Shown: in pieces, positions 55,421 to 63,373 of the stretch
How the letters are laid out: every line of letters starts with the position of its first letter
Position numbering within the stretch: the first letter of the stretch is position 1
Origin: Taishania sp.
GTDB taxonomy: Bacteria; Bacteroidota; Bacteroidia; Flavobacteriales_D; Crocinitomicaceae
Direction: 5' to 3'
Assembly (NCBI GenBank): GCA_030150045.1
Contig: JASLGM010000041.1
Location: forward strand, 1 to 64,000
Length of the DNA stretch: 64,000 bases
The notes under the pieces: model-generated
The model's input: the letters and a program-made list of their open reading frames with translations, nothing else
Told to the model about the DNA's origin: nothing
The model's database searches: none
Position numbers and translations under genes: made by a program

Positions 55421-56335
55421 TCAAGAAGCTTGTATTTCTTTGTGTTTTGACTGCTTTTTTTCTTGGTAATTTTTTAACAATGCATTTCCGATAACGGTGA
55501 CAATAATGATGGCGGATCCTATGTAGAATTTAGGACCAACCAATTCGTGTTCGTTCAGAATAAATATGGCTAAAATAATGGTATAAACGGGTTCCAAATT
55601 GACACTTAGAGAAACGGTAAACGCACCCAATTGTTTCACAACATTGATGATAGCTACGAAGGCAAAGCTTGTACAAACCAATCCAAGGAAAAGTAGCCAA
55701 TAGAAATCGGAAGAAGTCATGGAAAGAAACTCGGTATTGAGTTTATCGGTAAAGAACAATAATGCGGTAATAAATACAATTCCGACTAGCATTTCGTAGA
55801 AGGTTATGAGGGGCGAGGGTAAGTCTTTTGATAGTTTGGCGTTTGCAACACTAAATACTCCTGCTAAAAATGCGGAGATAAGTCCTAAAATCAGGGCGGG
55901 TATTTCATCTACACTAAGGTCGGTTGAGACATAATAGATTCCAAAAATAACAATCAGTCCCAAGGCAAATTCGGACCAAGAGAATTTTTTCTTCATGATC
56001 AAAGGTTCCAACCACGTCACGTGAAGTGTAACGGTGGATAAGCACAGAATGGCCAAGGAAGCGGTTGACATAGCGATTGTTTGGTAGAAGGTTATCCAAT
56101 GAATGCTGGTAACTACACCAACAAGGATGAGTTGTAAAAACAATTTTTTGCTTTTTATTTTCAGGGGTATTCCCATGATTTTTAGAGCAATGTATAATCC
56201 AATTGCCGCGATGAGTACGCGATACCAAACAATAACAGTTGGATCAAGATGAATGAGTTTACCAAGAATTCCAGTAAATCCCCAGATGAAAATGGTGAGG
56301 TGTAAAAGAAATTGGTATTTGTATTTTTTAAGCAT
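55421..56335 (-). CDS. EamA-family (DMT) transporter
   Basis: 304 residues with ten predicted transmembrane helices arranged as two five-helix EamA repeats (first ending about 145; second from PALILGLISAFLAGVFSVANAKL). VIWYRVLIAAIG and SLSVNLEPVYTIILAIFILNE are typical of the drug/metabolite exporter superfamily. The substrate is unknown. A TATTTTTG box lies 23 nt upstream. The tail is basic (KNYQEKKQSKHKE). Confidence 0.88.
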   Translation of the reverse strand: MLKKYKYQFLLHLTIFIWGFTGILGKLIHLDPTVIVWYRVLIAAIGLYIALKIMGIPLKIKSKKLFLQLILVGVVTSIHWITFYQTIAMSTASLAILCLSTVTLHVTWLEPLIMKKKFSWSEFALGLIVIFGIYYVSTDLSVDEIPALILGLISAFLAGVFSVANAKLSKDLPSPLITFYEMLVGIVFITALLFFTDKLNTEFLSMTSSDFYWLLFLGLVCTSFAFVAIINVVKQLGAFTVSLSVNLEPVYTIILAIFILNEHELVGPKFYIGSAIIIVTVIGNALLKNYQEKKQSKHKEIQAS

Positions 56336-56358
56336 AGGTGATGCAGAAAATTTTGGCG

Positions 56359-56366
56359 CAAAAATA
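56359..56366 (-). promoter_or_regulatory. -7 promoter box of the EamA transporter
   Basis: TATTTTTG on the minus strand, a perfect consensus, 23 nt before the ATG. Confidence 0.5.
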
Positions 56367-56369
56367 CAT

Positions 56370-56402
56370 AAAAAAAGAGCGATACATTTTGTATCGCTCT
56401 TA
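56370..56402 (-). terminator. Terminator after the coiled-coil protein gene
   Basis: AGAGCGATAC pairs with GTATCGCTCT, then six T on the minus strand. Confidence 0.85.
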
Positions 56403-56420
56403 ATTTTGTTTTTGAACAGA

Positions 56421-57623
56421 CTATTTAATTCCTAATAGTTTGTTTCTTTTTTTATCTAATTTGATTTGTTGTTCATCCAATTTTGAATGACCTAAATCTA
56501 ATTTCAAGTATTCAGACTGTGCAGCTGTAGGGTCTTTTTTCCCTTTGCTTACTTGAACGTCAAGTTTTTTACGTTTGTCGTCCAATTTTTTTCTGTTGCT
56601 TTCAATTTTTGCTTGGCTTGCGTCTACCTTTGCTAAATTGTCTTTCAACTTTTGTGCAGCTTTCGCTTGTTTTTCAGCTTCTTTCAATTGTTTTTCAGCT
56701 GCTTTTGCTTGCTTGTCTGCTGCTTTTTGTGCTTTCTTCGCTTCCTTTTCAGCTTTTTGTGCTGCTTTTTGTGCTTTTAAAGCTTCTTTCTTTTTAGCTT
56801 CTTCTGCTTTAGCTGCTGCTTTTTGTGCTTTAATAGCATCTTTTGCATCTTGCAATTCTTGTTGCTGTGCTTTTTGTGCTGCTTTTGCTTCTTTTTCAGC
56901 CGCTTTAGCTGCTTTTTTATCACCTTCTAATTGGCTAATTACAGGAGCATTTGCTGCGCGGTCAGCTGCTTCTTGAGCTCTAGCTTTTGCTGCTTGTTCT
57001 CTTTCTAAACGTTCTGCTTCCATTTTCGCTTGTTGCGCTTTACGAACAGCTTCAGCTTCTTCAGCTTTCTTTTGAGCTAAAGCCAATTGTTCATCTGCTT
57101 TTGCTTTTGCTTCTTCAGCTGATGCCGCAATTGTTTCAGCTGATGCCGCTAATCTTTGACGCTCTTTTTCTGCTTCTTCAGCCGCTTTTCTAGCTTCTTC
57201 TTGACGTTTCAACTGTTCAGCTTCTTTCGCCGTTAAATCGTCTAAAGATTCTGTCTTCGACTTCAAAGAGAAAGATAAGTTTTTATCATTTTCTAATTTG
57301 ATGTCTTTTAAGAAATCACTTTTGAATAGTGCGTGTGTTACGTCAATACGTACAAGCTCACCGCTGTAATTTGGAATTCGGATGGATACTTTACCTGTTG
57401 CATCAGTTAATCCGGATCCAATAATCAAGTTATTATAAGTAACCTTGATCATTGCACCTGTAACTGGTCCGTTTGTACTAGAAACAGCGAAAGAAACCGA
57501 AATCGTTTCAGCTTGTGGGTTTGTGCTTGCAATTAATGCTTCATTAATTGTATTGTTGTTCGTTGTATTAGCGAATGATGTTCCAGCTAAAATCAAGGAA
57601 ACAAGTAGGAAAATCTTTTTCAT
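56421..57623 (-). CDS. Exported Ala/Lys/Glu-rich coiled-coil protein
   Basis: 400 residues. A signal peptide (cleavage after TSFA, 18) leads to a beta-sandwich domain (about 35-125; VTGAMIKVTYNNLIIGSGLTDATGKVSIRIP) of the carboxypeptidase-regulatory-like kind. From about 130 to 340 the chain is almost only A, K, E and Q in short repeats (AKAAEKEAKAAQKAQ; KEAKKAQKAADKQAKAAEK), a long single helix or coiled coil. A basic heptad-like tail (KLDDKRKKLDVQ; KLDEQQIKLDKKRNKL) ends it. Function unknown; possibly an envelope spacer or peptidoglycan-associated protein (inference). The Ala/Lys bias reflects low complexity, not foreign origin. Confidence 0.8.
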   Translation of the reverse strand: MKKIFLLVSLILAGTSFANTTNNNTINEALIASTNPQAETISVSFAVSSTNGPVTGAMIKVTYNNLIIGSGLTDATGKVSIRIPNYSGELVRIDVTHALFKSDFLKDIKLENDKNLSFSLKSKTESLDDLTAKEAEQLKRQEEARKAAEEAEKERQRLAASAETIAASAEEAKAKADEQLALAQKKAEEAEAVRKAQQAKMEAERLEREQAAKARAQEAADRAANAPVISQLEGDKKAAKAAEKEAKAAQKAQQQELQDAKDAIKAQKAAAKAEEAKKKEALKAQKAAQKAEKEAKKAQKAADKQAKAAEKQLKEAEKQAKAAQKLKDNLAKVDASQAKIESNRKKLDDKRKKLDVQVSKGKKDPTAAQSEYLKLDLGHSKLDEQQIKLDKKRNKLLGIK

Positions 57624-57704
57624 TTGAGATAACTTTTTTTTTAAATTACAAAACTATTCTAATATTACATTGATAAGGACAATAGTTTTCACAATTTTTT
57701 AGAT

Positions 57705-57712
57705 TATTTTTA
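57705..57712 (+). promoter_or_regulatory. -7-like box directly before holB
   Basis: TATTTTTA, 7 of 8 to TAnnTTTG, 4 nt before the ATG. Confidence 0.4.
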
Positions 57713-57716
57713 TCTC

Positions 57717-58835
57717 ATGCTTTTTTCAAAGATTGCGGGACAGCAAGAATTAAAATCACATTTTATTCAGGAAATTCATTCCGGTAAAATCTCCCACGCC
57801 CGTTTATTTCTAGGTAATACAGGGTTTGGTGGCCTTCCTTTAGCATTGGCTTACATTCAGTATTTATTCTGTAAAAACAAAGGAGAAAACGACAGTTGTG
57901 GCACCTGTGACCAATGTGTTAAAGTTTCACAACTACAACATCCGGATTTGCACTTTTCTTACCCTACTGTTCAAGGAATTGCTAAGTTATCGAAGGAACT
58001 TTTACCTCAGTGGAGGAACTTAATTTTGAAGAATCCTTATTTCAATATTAAAGACTGGGTAGGGGAAATAGATAGCAAAGGAAGAAACGCCATAATTGGT
58101 TCAGAAGAAAGTTTAGATATTGTGAAAGCTCTTAGTCTAAAATCTTTTGAGGGATCTTATAAAATCATGATTATATGGGGTGCAAACGAAATGAATCCGA
58201 CAGCAGCCAATAAGTTGTTAAAGATTTTAGAAGAACCACCCGCAAAGACTTTGTTTATTCTTATCAGCGAAAGTCAAGACAACTTGCTACAAACAATACT
58301 TTCACGAACGCAGATTGTAAAGATTCCTCGTTTGGATACCGACAGCATTGCTTCGTCTATAGCTAGACAATTTGAATTGCCGCTTTCTACCGCTATGAAC
58401 TATGCCGTTCGTGCAGATGGAAATATGCGTACTGCCATAGAATTGATGGAAACCAAAGAAGACGATCAAGAGGAATTGAACGATTTTATTCAGTTTATGC
58501 GTACATGCTATAAAAAAGATGTTTTAGGCATGATTGAATGGGCAGACCAAATGGGAGGAAAAACGAAGGAACGTCAAAAAAGCTTTTTGGTCTATTCTTT
58601 ACATTTGTTTAGACAAAGTATTTTGAAAAACTATACAGACGAATTACTCATTCGACTGAATGAAGAAGAAGCTGCTTTCTTAAAAAACTTCTCTAAATTT
58701 ATTACCGGAAATAACATTATCGACTTCAATGCTACTTTTGATGATGCCATCTATCACATCGATAGAAATGCAAATGCAAAAATAGTTTTGACTAATGTCT
58801 GTTTTAAAGTGATGCGTTACATTCATTTCGCTTAG
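57717..58835 (+). CDS. holB: DNA polymerase III delta' subunit
   Basis: Clamp-loader subunit. 372 residues with an AAA+ fold. Walker A is degenerate (LGNTGFGGLPLA, without GKT), as expected for the non-hydrolysing delta' subunit. A zinc-finger-like Cys group follows (CKNKGENDSCGTCDQC), and the sensor region NPTAANKLLKILEEPPAKTLFILIS with LSRTQ is typical. It is the first gene of the series with ricT (63-nt gap) and gldH, an order known from other Bacteroidota. Confidence 0.88.
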   Translation: MLFSKIAGQQELKSHFIQEIHSGKISHARLFLGNTGFGGLPLALAYIQYLFCKNKGENDSCGTCDQCVKVSQLQHPDLHFSYPTVQGIAKLSKELLPQWRNLILKNPYFNIKDWVGEIDSKGRNAIIGSEESLDIVKALSLKSFEGSYKIMIIWGANEMNPTAANKLLKILEEPPAKTLFILISESQDNLLQTILSRTQIVKIPRLDTDSIASSIARQFELPLSTAMNYAVRADGNMRTAIELMETKEDDQEELNDFIQFMRTCYKKDVLGMIEWADQMGGKTKERQKSFLVYSLHLFRQSILKNYTDELLIRLNEEEAAFLKNFSKFITGNNIIDFNATFDDAIYHIDRNANAKIVLTNVCFKVMRYIHFA

Positions 58836-58898
58836 GATGTTTTTTGACACGCATTAAAACGGATTTATTAACTTTACACAATATATAAAGAAAGAATT

Positions 58899-60437
58899 AT
58901 GGGTTGTTCAAGCTGTAGCACTGGAGGAGGAACTCCAAGAGGTTGCAAAAATCATGGGACCTGTAGTTCTGGCGGATGTAACAAATTAGAGGTTTTTGAT
59001 TGGTTAGGTAACATTACCTTACCTGCTGGTCAAGAAGCTTTTGATATACTAGAGATACGATTTAAAAATAGCCGTAAGGCATTTTATAGAAACACAAAAG
59101 GCCTTGATTTATACGTCGGTGACGTTGTAGTTGTTGAGGTTGCTCCCGGTTATGATGTGGGAGTAGTATCTGTTGTAGGTGAGTTAGCCAGAATACAAGT
59201 CAACAAAAAAGCACCTAACCTCAAAATGAATGAGGTAAAAAAAATCATGCGAATTGCCAATCAAAAAGACATTGATAATTGGCAAAAAGCACGTTCACTC
59301 GAAAAAGATGTCATGTACTCTTCTCGAACTCTTGCGGTGAATTTAGGATTGGAAATGAAAATTTCTGATGTGGAATATCAAGGTGATTTGACTAAAGCAG
59401 TTTTCTATTACACTGCCGAAGGACGAGTGGATTTCAGACAACTGATCAAAGACATGGCTGATGCGTTCAAAATTCGTATTGAAATGCGACAAATTGGAGC
59501 ACGTCAAGAAGCTTCAAGATTAGGAGCAATCGGATCTTGTGGTAGAGAATTGTGCTGTTCCACGTGGTTGACAGATTTTAGATCAGTGTCAACTTCAGCT
59601 GCTAGGTACCAACAACTTTCCCTTAATCCACAAAAACTAGCAGGGCAATGTGGTAAACTAAAATGTTGTCTAAACTACGAGTTAGACATGTATTTAGATG
59701 CCCTCAAAGAGTTTCCAAAACACGACGTACGCATCAACACAGCAAAAGGTTGGGCAAACCATATTAAGACAGATGTTTTCAAAAGACAAATGTGGTTTTC
59801 CTATTCCGGAGAAGCAGCAATTGGTACAGGGCTTATTCCGATTTCGCCTAAACGTGTGAAGGAATTGATTGAAATGAACAAAAAAGGGGTGTTGCCTAAA
59901 GATCTTACCGAATACGTTGAAAAAGAAGAGATTGTTGAAGTACCAGATTACGAAAATGTAGTAGGGCAAGATAGCCTTAACCGTTTTGAACACGCCTTCA
60001 AAGGGAAACAACGTCCTAAGAAACGTAGAAAACCTGGGACAGATAAAGCAAACCCTGTAACTGCTGAAGCAGGTGCAAAAGAGAATGTTCCAACAGAAAG
60101 AAGAACTCCATCTCAACGTCCAAAACGTCAGCCTGGAAATACACCATCTGCTAACGCAAATCCAAGACCAAGAACAAATCCGCCGGCAAACCCAAGAGGA
60201 CCGCAGAGGGAAAATAAACCAGAAGCAAAGCCAGAAGGCAAACCAGAAGGACGTAATCTAATGGATTTGAAGAAGGAAAAACCCGCTACGGCAGCTCCTC
60301 GTAAACCGACTGAGGAGGGAACAGAAGGCGCACAAAAGAAGAGACCAAATAATAGAAATAAAAGAAAACCGCGTCCGCAATCTAAAGAGGATGGACCAAA
60401 AAACAATCCACCGTCAAATGGATCTGAAAATGCTTAA
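58899..60437 (+). CDS. ricT: RicT/PSP1-domain protein
   Basis: 512 residues. The N-terminus is Cys-rich (C3, C6, C16, C22, C27), suitable for an iron-sulfur cluster. The PSP1 region carries GSCGRELCCSTWL and GQCGKLKCCLNYEL. In Bacillus the RicA/F/T complex binds two clusters and helps RNase Y-dependent RNA maturation; RicA and RicF are not in the window. From about 370 a disordered tail rich in K, R, P, N and E, not found in short family members, extends to the end. The tail's end overlaps the gldH start. Confidence 0.9.
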   Translation: MGCSSCSTGGGTPRGCKNHGTCSSGGCNKLEVFDWLGNITLPAGQEAFDILEIRFKNSRKAFYRNTKGLDLYVGDVVVVEVAPGYDVGVVSVVGELARIQVNKKAPNLKMNEVKKIMRIANQKDIDNWQKARSLEKDVMYSSRTLAVNLGLEMKISDVEYQGDLTKAVFYYTAEGRVDFRQLIKDMADAFKIRIEMRQIGARQEASRLGAIGSCGRELCCSTWLTDFRSVSTSAARYQQLSLNPQKLAGQCGKLKCCLNYELDMYLDALKEFPKHDVRINTAKGWANHIKTDVFKRQMWFSYSGEAAIGTGLIPISPKRVKELIEMNKKGVLPKDLTEYVEKEEIVEVPDYENVVGQDSLNRFEHAFKGKQRPKKRRKPGTDKANPVTAEAGAKENVPTERRTPSQRPKRQPGNTPSANANPRPRTNPPANPRGPQRENKPEAKPEGKPEGRNLMDLKKEKPATAAPRKPTEEGTEGAQKKRPNNRNKRKPRPQSKEDGPKNNPPSNGSENA

Positions 60438-60888
60438 AAATGTACTTTACATAGCGGGTGTTTCCTTGTTGCTAACGGCTTGTACGCAACCGACGTTCTA
60501 CGAAAAAGTAAACAAATTCGAGAATAAAACATGGAAACAAAACGAAGTCGCCGACTATCAAATTGATGTGCAGGATACTTCCGTGAGCTACCAATTTGTA
60601 CTTACATTGCGCACCACAACGGATTATCAATACAATAATTTGTGGGTGTTTTGGACCACAACTACGCCAGATGGCGAAGTGAGCAGGGAACCGTTTCAAT
60701 TCCAAATTACGGACGAAGCAGGAAACTGGACAGGGAAAAAAAGCGGTTCAATTGTCGAGAATCAATTGACGTTCAATGCCCGAAAATTGCCGCTTAAAGG
60801 TATCTACAAGTTTAGATTAGAGCAGGCGGTAACGGAAAGTAACGTCGATGAGGTACTCGATTTAGGATTGAGTATCGAACAAAAGTAA
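60430..60888 (+). CDS. gldH: Gliding motility lipoprotein GldH
   Basis: Component of the gliding / type IX secretion machinery on the periplasmic side. Lipoprotein signal MLKNVLYIAGVSLLLTAC with the lipidated Cys at 18. The mature part is a beta domain with DYQIDVQDTS, RTTTDYQYNNLWVFWTT and PLKGIYKFRLEQA, as in GldH. Upstream ATGs at 60391 and 60418 are possible, but the start at 60430 gives a clean signal peptide and an 8-nt overlap with ricT. A terminator follows. Confidence 0.88.
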   Translation: MLKNVLYIAGVSLLLTACTQPTFYEKVNKFENKTWKQNEVADYQIDVQDTSVSYQFVLTLRTTTDYQYNNLWVFWTTTTPDGEVSREPFQFQITDEAGNWTGKKSGSIVENQLTFNARKLPLKGIYKFRLEQAVTESNVDEVLDLGLSIEQK

Positions 60889-60905
60889 TCGTAATAAATA
60901 CGTAT

Positions 60906-60936
60906 AAGGCTGTCCTTTTGGGCAGCCTTTTTTTGT
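60906..60936 (+). terminator. Terminator after gldH
   Basis: AAGGCTG(T)CC pairs with GGCAGCCTT, with one bulged base, then seven T. Confidence 0.8.
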
Positions 60937-60969
60937 TTTGAAAGAGGACGATAAGGGAAATCTTTTTTA

Positions 60970-61113
60970 GGCAGCCATTTCGGTCTTCGCGCTTTAGTAA
61001 ACCCATGTAAAAGGGTTCACTTGCTGTGTGCCATGTGCTTCCGTTGGTCGCAATGACACACAAGCGTTTACACCTTTTCCTTTGTGTTTAGCTATCGCTC
61101 TGCGCCCGGGCTG
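60970..61113 (-). repeat. Structured intergenic element, family A copy 9
   Basis: 144 nt, minus orientation. CAGCC/GGCTG ends. The inner stem changed to TGTGT/ACACA. The small hairpin TTG-CGAC-CAA replaces CTG-CGAC-CAG, a second compensated change. Family B copy 5 follows to the right on the same strand. Confidence 0.82.
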
Positions 61114-61223
61114 AAATTCCGTTTTCTAACTTGAAATAATGGTGAATTCTCAATGAAAGGAATAAAAGAGACATGAAAATAGTTTTTTATTTTCCTAGAA
61201 ATGAAATTTTGAAATGTGATTTT

Positions 61224-61340
61224 GCGCTAAGGATAGGAGAGGATAGCCCACAGGCTCTTCCTCAAGTTTACTTGGGGGAGAGACGAGGACTATGAACGGA
61301 TAGCCTGACCCCAAAAAAACTTTTTTGGGGTAGCGCCCAA
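61224..61340 (-). repeat. Structured intergenic element, family B copy 5
   Basis: 117 nt, minus orientation. Stem 1 is CCCCAAAAAAA with TTTTTTGGGG, stem 2 is CTCTTCC with GGGGGAGAG. Linkers ACGAGGACTATGAACGGATA and GCGCTAAGGATAGGAGAGG match the family. 110 nt from family A copy 9. Confidence 0.75.
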
Positions 61341-61421
61341 AAAAACGATGAAATTATTAGAGAAAGTAAGACGTGCGATAACGGAAGGAATTTTCACCTT
61401 CTGCACGTTATTTATTGGAAG

Positions 61422-61664
61422 TTAATGCTTTGGACTTGCGACCATTTTCTTGAAAAAAGCCTTCAAACGATGACGCAACAAAAACATGATAATCAGGTAG
61501 GGAACGGCCATCAGATATAAAATACCGAAATTGATGTTGCTTCCAAATGAAGATTCGTCCGCTTCTGCAGCTTGTTCCATAACCAATTTACATTGAGAAC
61601 ACCCTTGTCCAAACGCGAAATCTACAAGAAAAAGCAGTCCGAATAATACTATAAACTTTCTCAT
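61422..61664 (-). CDS. Small exported or membrane protein of unknown function
   Basis: About 80 residues. A signal-like N-terminus (MRKFIVLFGLLFLVDFAFGQ) is followed by GCSQC with two Cys, a short acidic stretch (EQAAEADESSFG), and one transmembrane helix (INFGILYLMAVPYLIIMFLL) with a basic end. The ATG at 61688 would lie upstream of a TACTTTTA box, so the ATG at 61664 is chosen. It has no recognised family. The CxxC could bind metal or haem (inference). Confidence 0.6.
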   Translation of the reverse strand: MRKFIVLFGLLFLVDFAFGQGCSQCKLVMEQAAEADESSFGSNINFGILYLMAVPYLIIMFLLRHRLKAFFKKMVASPKH

Positions 61665-61668
61665 GGCA

Positions 61669-61676
61669 TAAAAGTA
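61669..61676 (-). promoter_or_regulatory. -7-like box directly before the small membrane protein
   Basis: TACTTTTA on the minus strand, 7 of 8, 4 nt before the ATG at 61664. It supports that start. Confidence 0.4.
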
Positions 61677-61765
61677 GTGTTTATTCACGGTTTCCTTCTC
61701 ATTGATAACAGAACTTTAATGACATTTGTGGCAATTGATATGGCTTGTTAAGCCAAAATCTTTCT

Positions 61766-61773
61766 TATTTTTG
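61766..61773 (+). promoter_or_regulatory. -7 box directly before the TPR lipoprotein
   Basis: TATTTTTG, perfect, 5 nt before the ATG at 61779. Confidence 0.5.
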
Positions 61774-61778
61774 TTTAC

Positions 61779-62783
61779 ATGAAGCATTTTATTTTCACCA
61801 CATTGGCTTTAACCAGCATTTCTATCACCAGTTGTTCTACAAAAAGCAACGATACAGTGATTAATGCTAATTCCATTGACAGCCTTTTGGCCCTTAGCCC
61901 AGATAGTATACCGTATTTATTATATAAAGCCGAATTGCTTTCCAACGATTATAAGTTTTACGAGGCATTAGAGTATGCTGCGAAGGCCTATCGTATGGAT
62001 ACCACAAATATTGAAAGTCGTTATTTGTATGCCAAAGCGCTTAACAATAAGGAGAACCGTACAATTAATGAAGTGGCTTTAGCTCAACGCCATTATTTGT
62101 ATATCATTAAGCACAATCCAAAGGATTATAAGGCGATGGTTCAGTTGGCAACAACGTATGGTTATATGCAAGATTTTGAAAATGCTTTCCTACATGTAAA
62201 CAATGCGCTTCGTTTGAATGATAAATATGCTGATGCTTATGTTTATAAAGGAACGCTTTATCGTGCTAATGGGAAGATGGATTTAGCGAAATCTTCGTAT
62301 GAAACGGCAATTCAAATGGATCCAAATTATTTTGAAGCGTATTTGTTTTTGGCGACTATATTTTTAGATGAAAACAATCCGATAGCTTTAGAGTATTATA
62401 AAACGGCTTATGAACTCAAGAGCGTTCCTGAGGTATTATATGCTTATGCTTTTGCTTTTGACAAGTTAAACAAAATGGATGGGGCAAAGGAAAATTATCG
62501 TTTATTGGCTTCGAATAAAGATCCTTTCTACGCCTCTGTTGCTAACTTCCATTTGGGATATATTAAACAAATAAAGGAAACACAAATCGATAGTGCATTA
62601 TTCTTTTATTCAAAAGCGATTCACATGAACAATGATTATGTGGAAGCTTATCATAACCGTGGTATGTGTTATGAATTGAAAAAAGATTACGTTAGTGCAC
62701 GTGCTGATTATTTGACTGCGTTAAAGTTTGACCCGGATTTTCAATTGTCAATCGACGCGTTTAATAAAATCGAAAAGAAATAA
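61779..62783 (+). CDS. TPR-repeat lipoprotein
   Basis: 334 residues. Lipoprotein signal with ITSC (Cys at 19). About eight tetratricopeptide repeats follow, for example FENAFLHVNNALRLNDKYADAY, DLAKSSYETAIQMDPNYFEAY and DSALFFYSKAIHMNNDYVEAYH. It is a protein-binding scaffold tethered to a membrane; the partner is unknown. The next gene starts on the last base of its stop codon, so the two are coupled. Confidence 0.85.
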   Translation: MKHFIFTTLALTSISITSCSTKSNDTVINANSIDSLLALSPDSIPYLLYKAELLSNDYKFYEALEYAAKAYRMDTTNIESRYLYAKALNNKENRTINEVALAQRHYLYIIKHNPKDYKAMVQLATTYGYMQDFENAFLHVNNALRLNDKYADAYVYKGTLYRANGKMDLAKSSYETAIQMDPNYFEAYLFLATIFLDENNPIALEYYKTAYELKSVPEVLYAYAFAFDKLNKMDGAKENYRLLASNKDPFYASVANFHLGYIKQIKETQIDSALFFYSKAIHMNNDYVEAYHNRGMCYELKKDYVSARADYLTALKFDPDFQLSIDAFNKIEKK

Positions 62784-63373
62784 TGCAGCAACAAAAGAAG
62801 ATAATTCGTTTACTTTCTGATTTATTAATTCCAGTTCTAGGTTTTTACTTTTGGGGCTGGAATTTGTATTTTATACTGTTGTTTTTTTGTTTAGATATGG
62901 TTGCTGGAGAAATCACGTTATTTCTTAAAGCAAAGAAGATTGCTGCTTTTCAAGCGGATCCGCAAATACGGAATGGTCGTGTGTTTGGGATTATCAGTTT
63001 GTTGTTGTTGAGTTTAAATATTGTGTTTATTCACTTGGGTGTGTTTGCGATCAACGAAGGTTTTGCGTTTAAAAAAGAGGTTATCTCTTTTCTAGCTTAT
63101 GAAGAGATGGGTATAAAACAAGGATATATTCTTTTGCCGTTAATTGGTTTAATGGCTTTTTCGCAATATTATTCTGAATTTTTAGTGGTAAAAAAGTATG
63201 AGTTTATCCGCTACAAAGAATTGTTTAAGCGTAGTTTTCAATTAAAATTTGCGATTCTAATTTTCACAACCTTGCTTTCTTTGGTTGCCGTTGGTTTAGC
63301 ATTAAAAGAAGAGGTTTTACTTTGGTCTATGCTTATTCCAATTTCCTTTGTGAATTGGGTTAATGCGGATTAG
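62783..63373 (+). CDS. Membrane protein of unknown function
   Basis: 196 residues with about five transmembrane helices. The start overlaps the previous stop (TAATG). There is no recognised domain. Notable features are LFFCLDMVAGEITLFLKAKK near the second helix and a basic loop KKYEFIRYKELFKRSF. It probably acts with the TPR lipoprotein. It abuts the convergent next gene with no gap between stop codons. Confidence 0.7.
   Translation: MQQQKKIIRLLSDLLIPVLGFYFWGWNLYFILLFFCLDMVAGEITLFLKAKKIAAFQADPQIRNGRVFGIISLLLLSLNIVFIHLGVFAINEGFAFKKEVISFLAYEEMGIKQGYILLPLIGLMAFSQYYSEFLVVKKYEFIRYKELFKRSFQLKFAILIFTTLLSLVAVGLALKEEVLLWSMLIPISFVNWVNAD

Noticed and set aside
56575..56976. 133-codon plus-strand frame rich in Ala, Ser and Phe
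   Set aside because: Antisense shadow of the Ala/Lys-rich coiled-coil gene; the bias of the real gene keeps this frame open.
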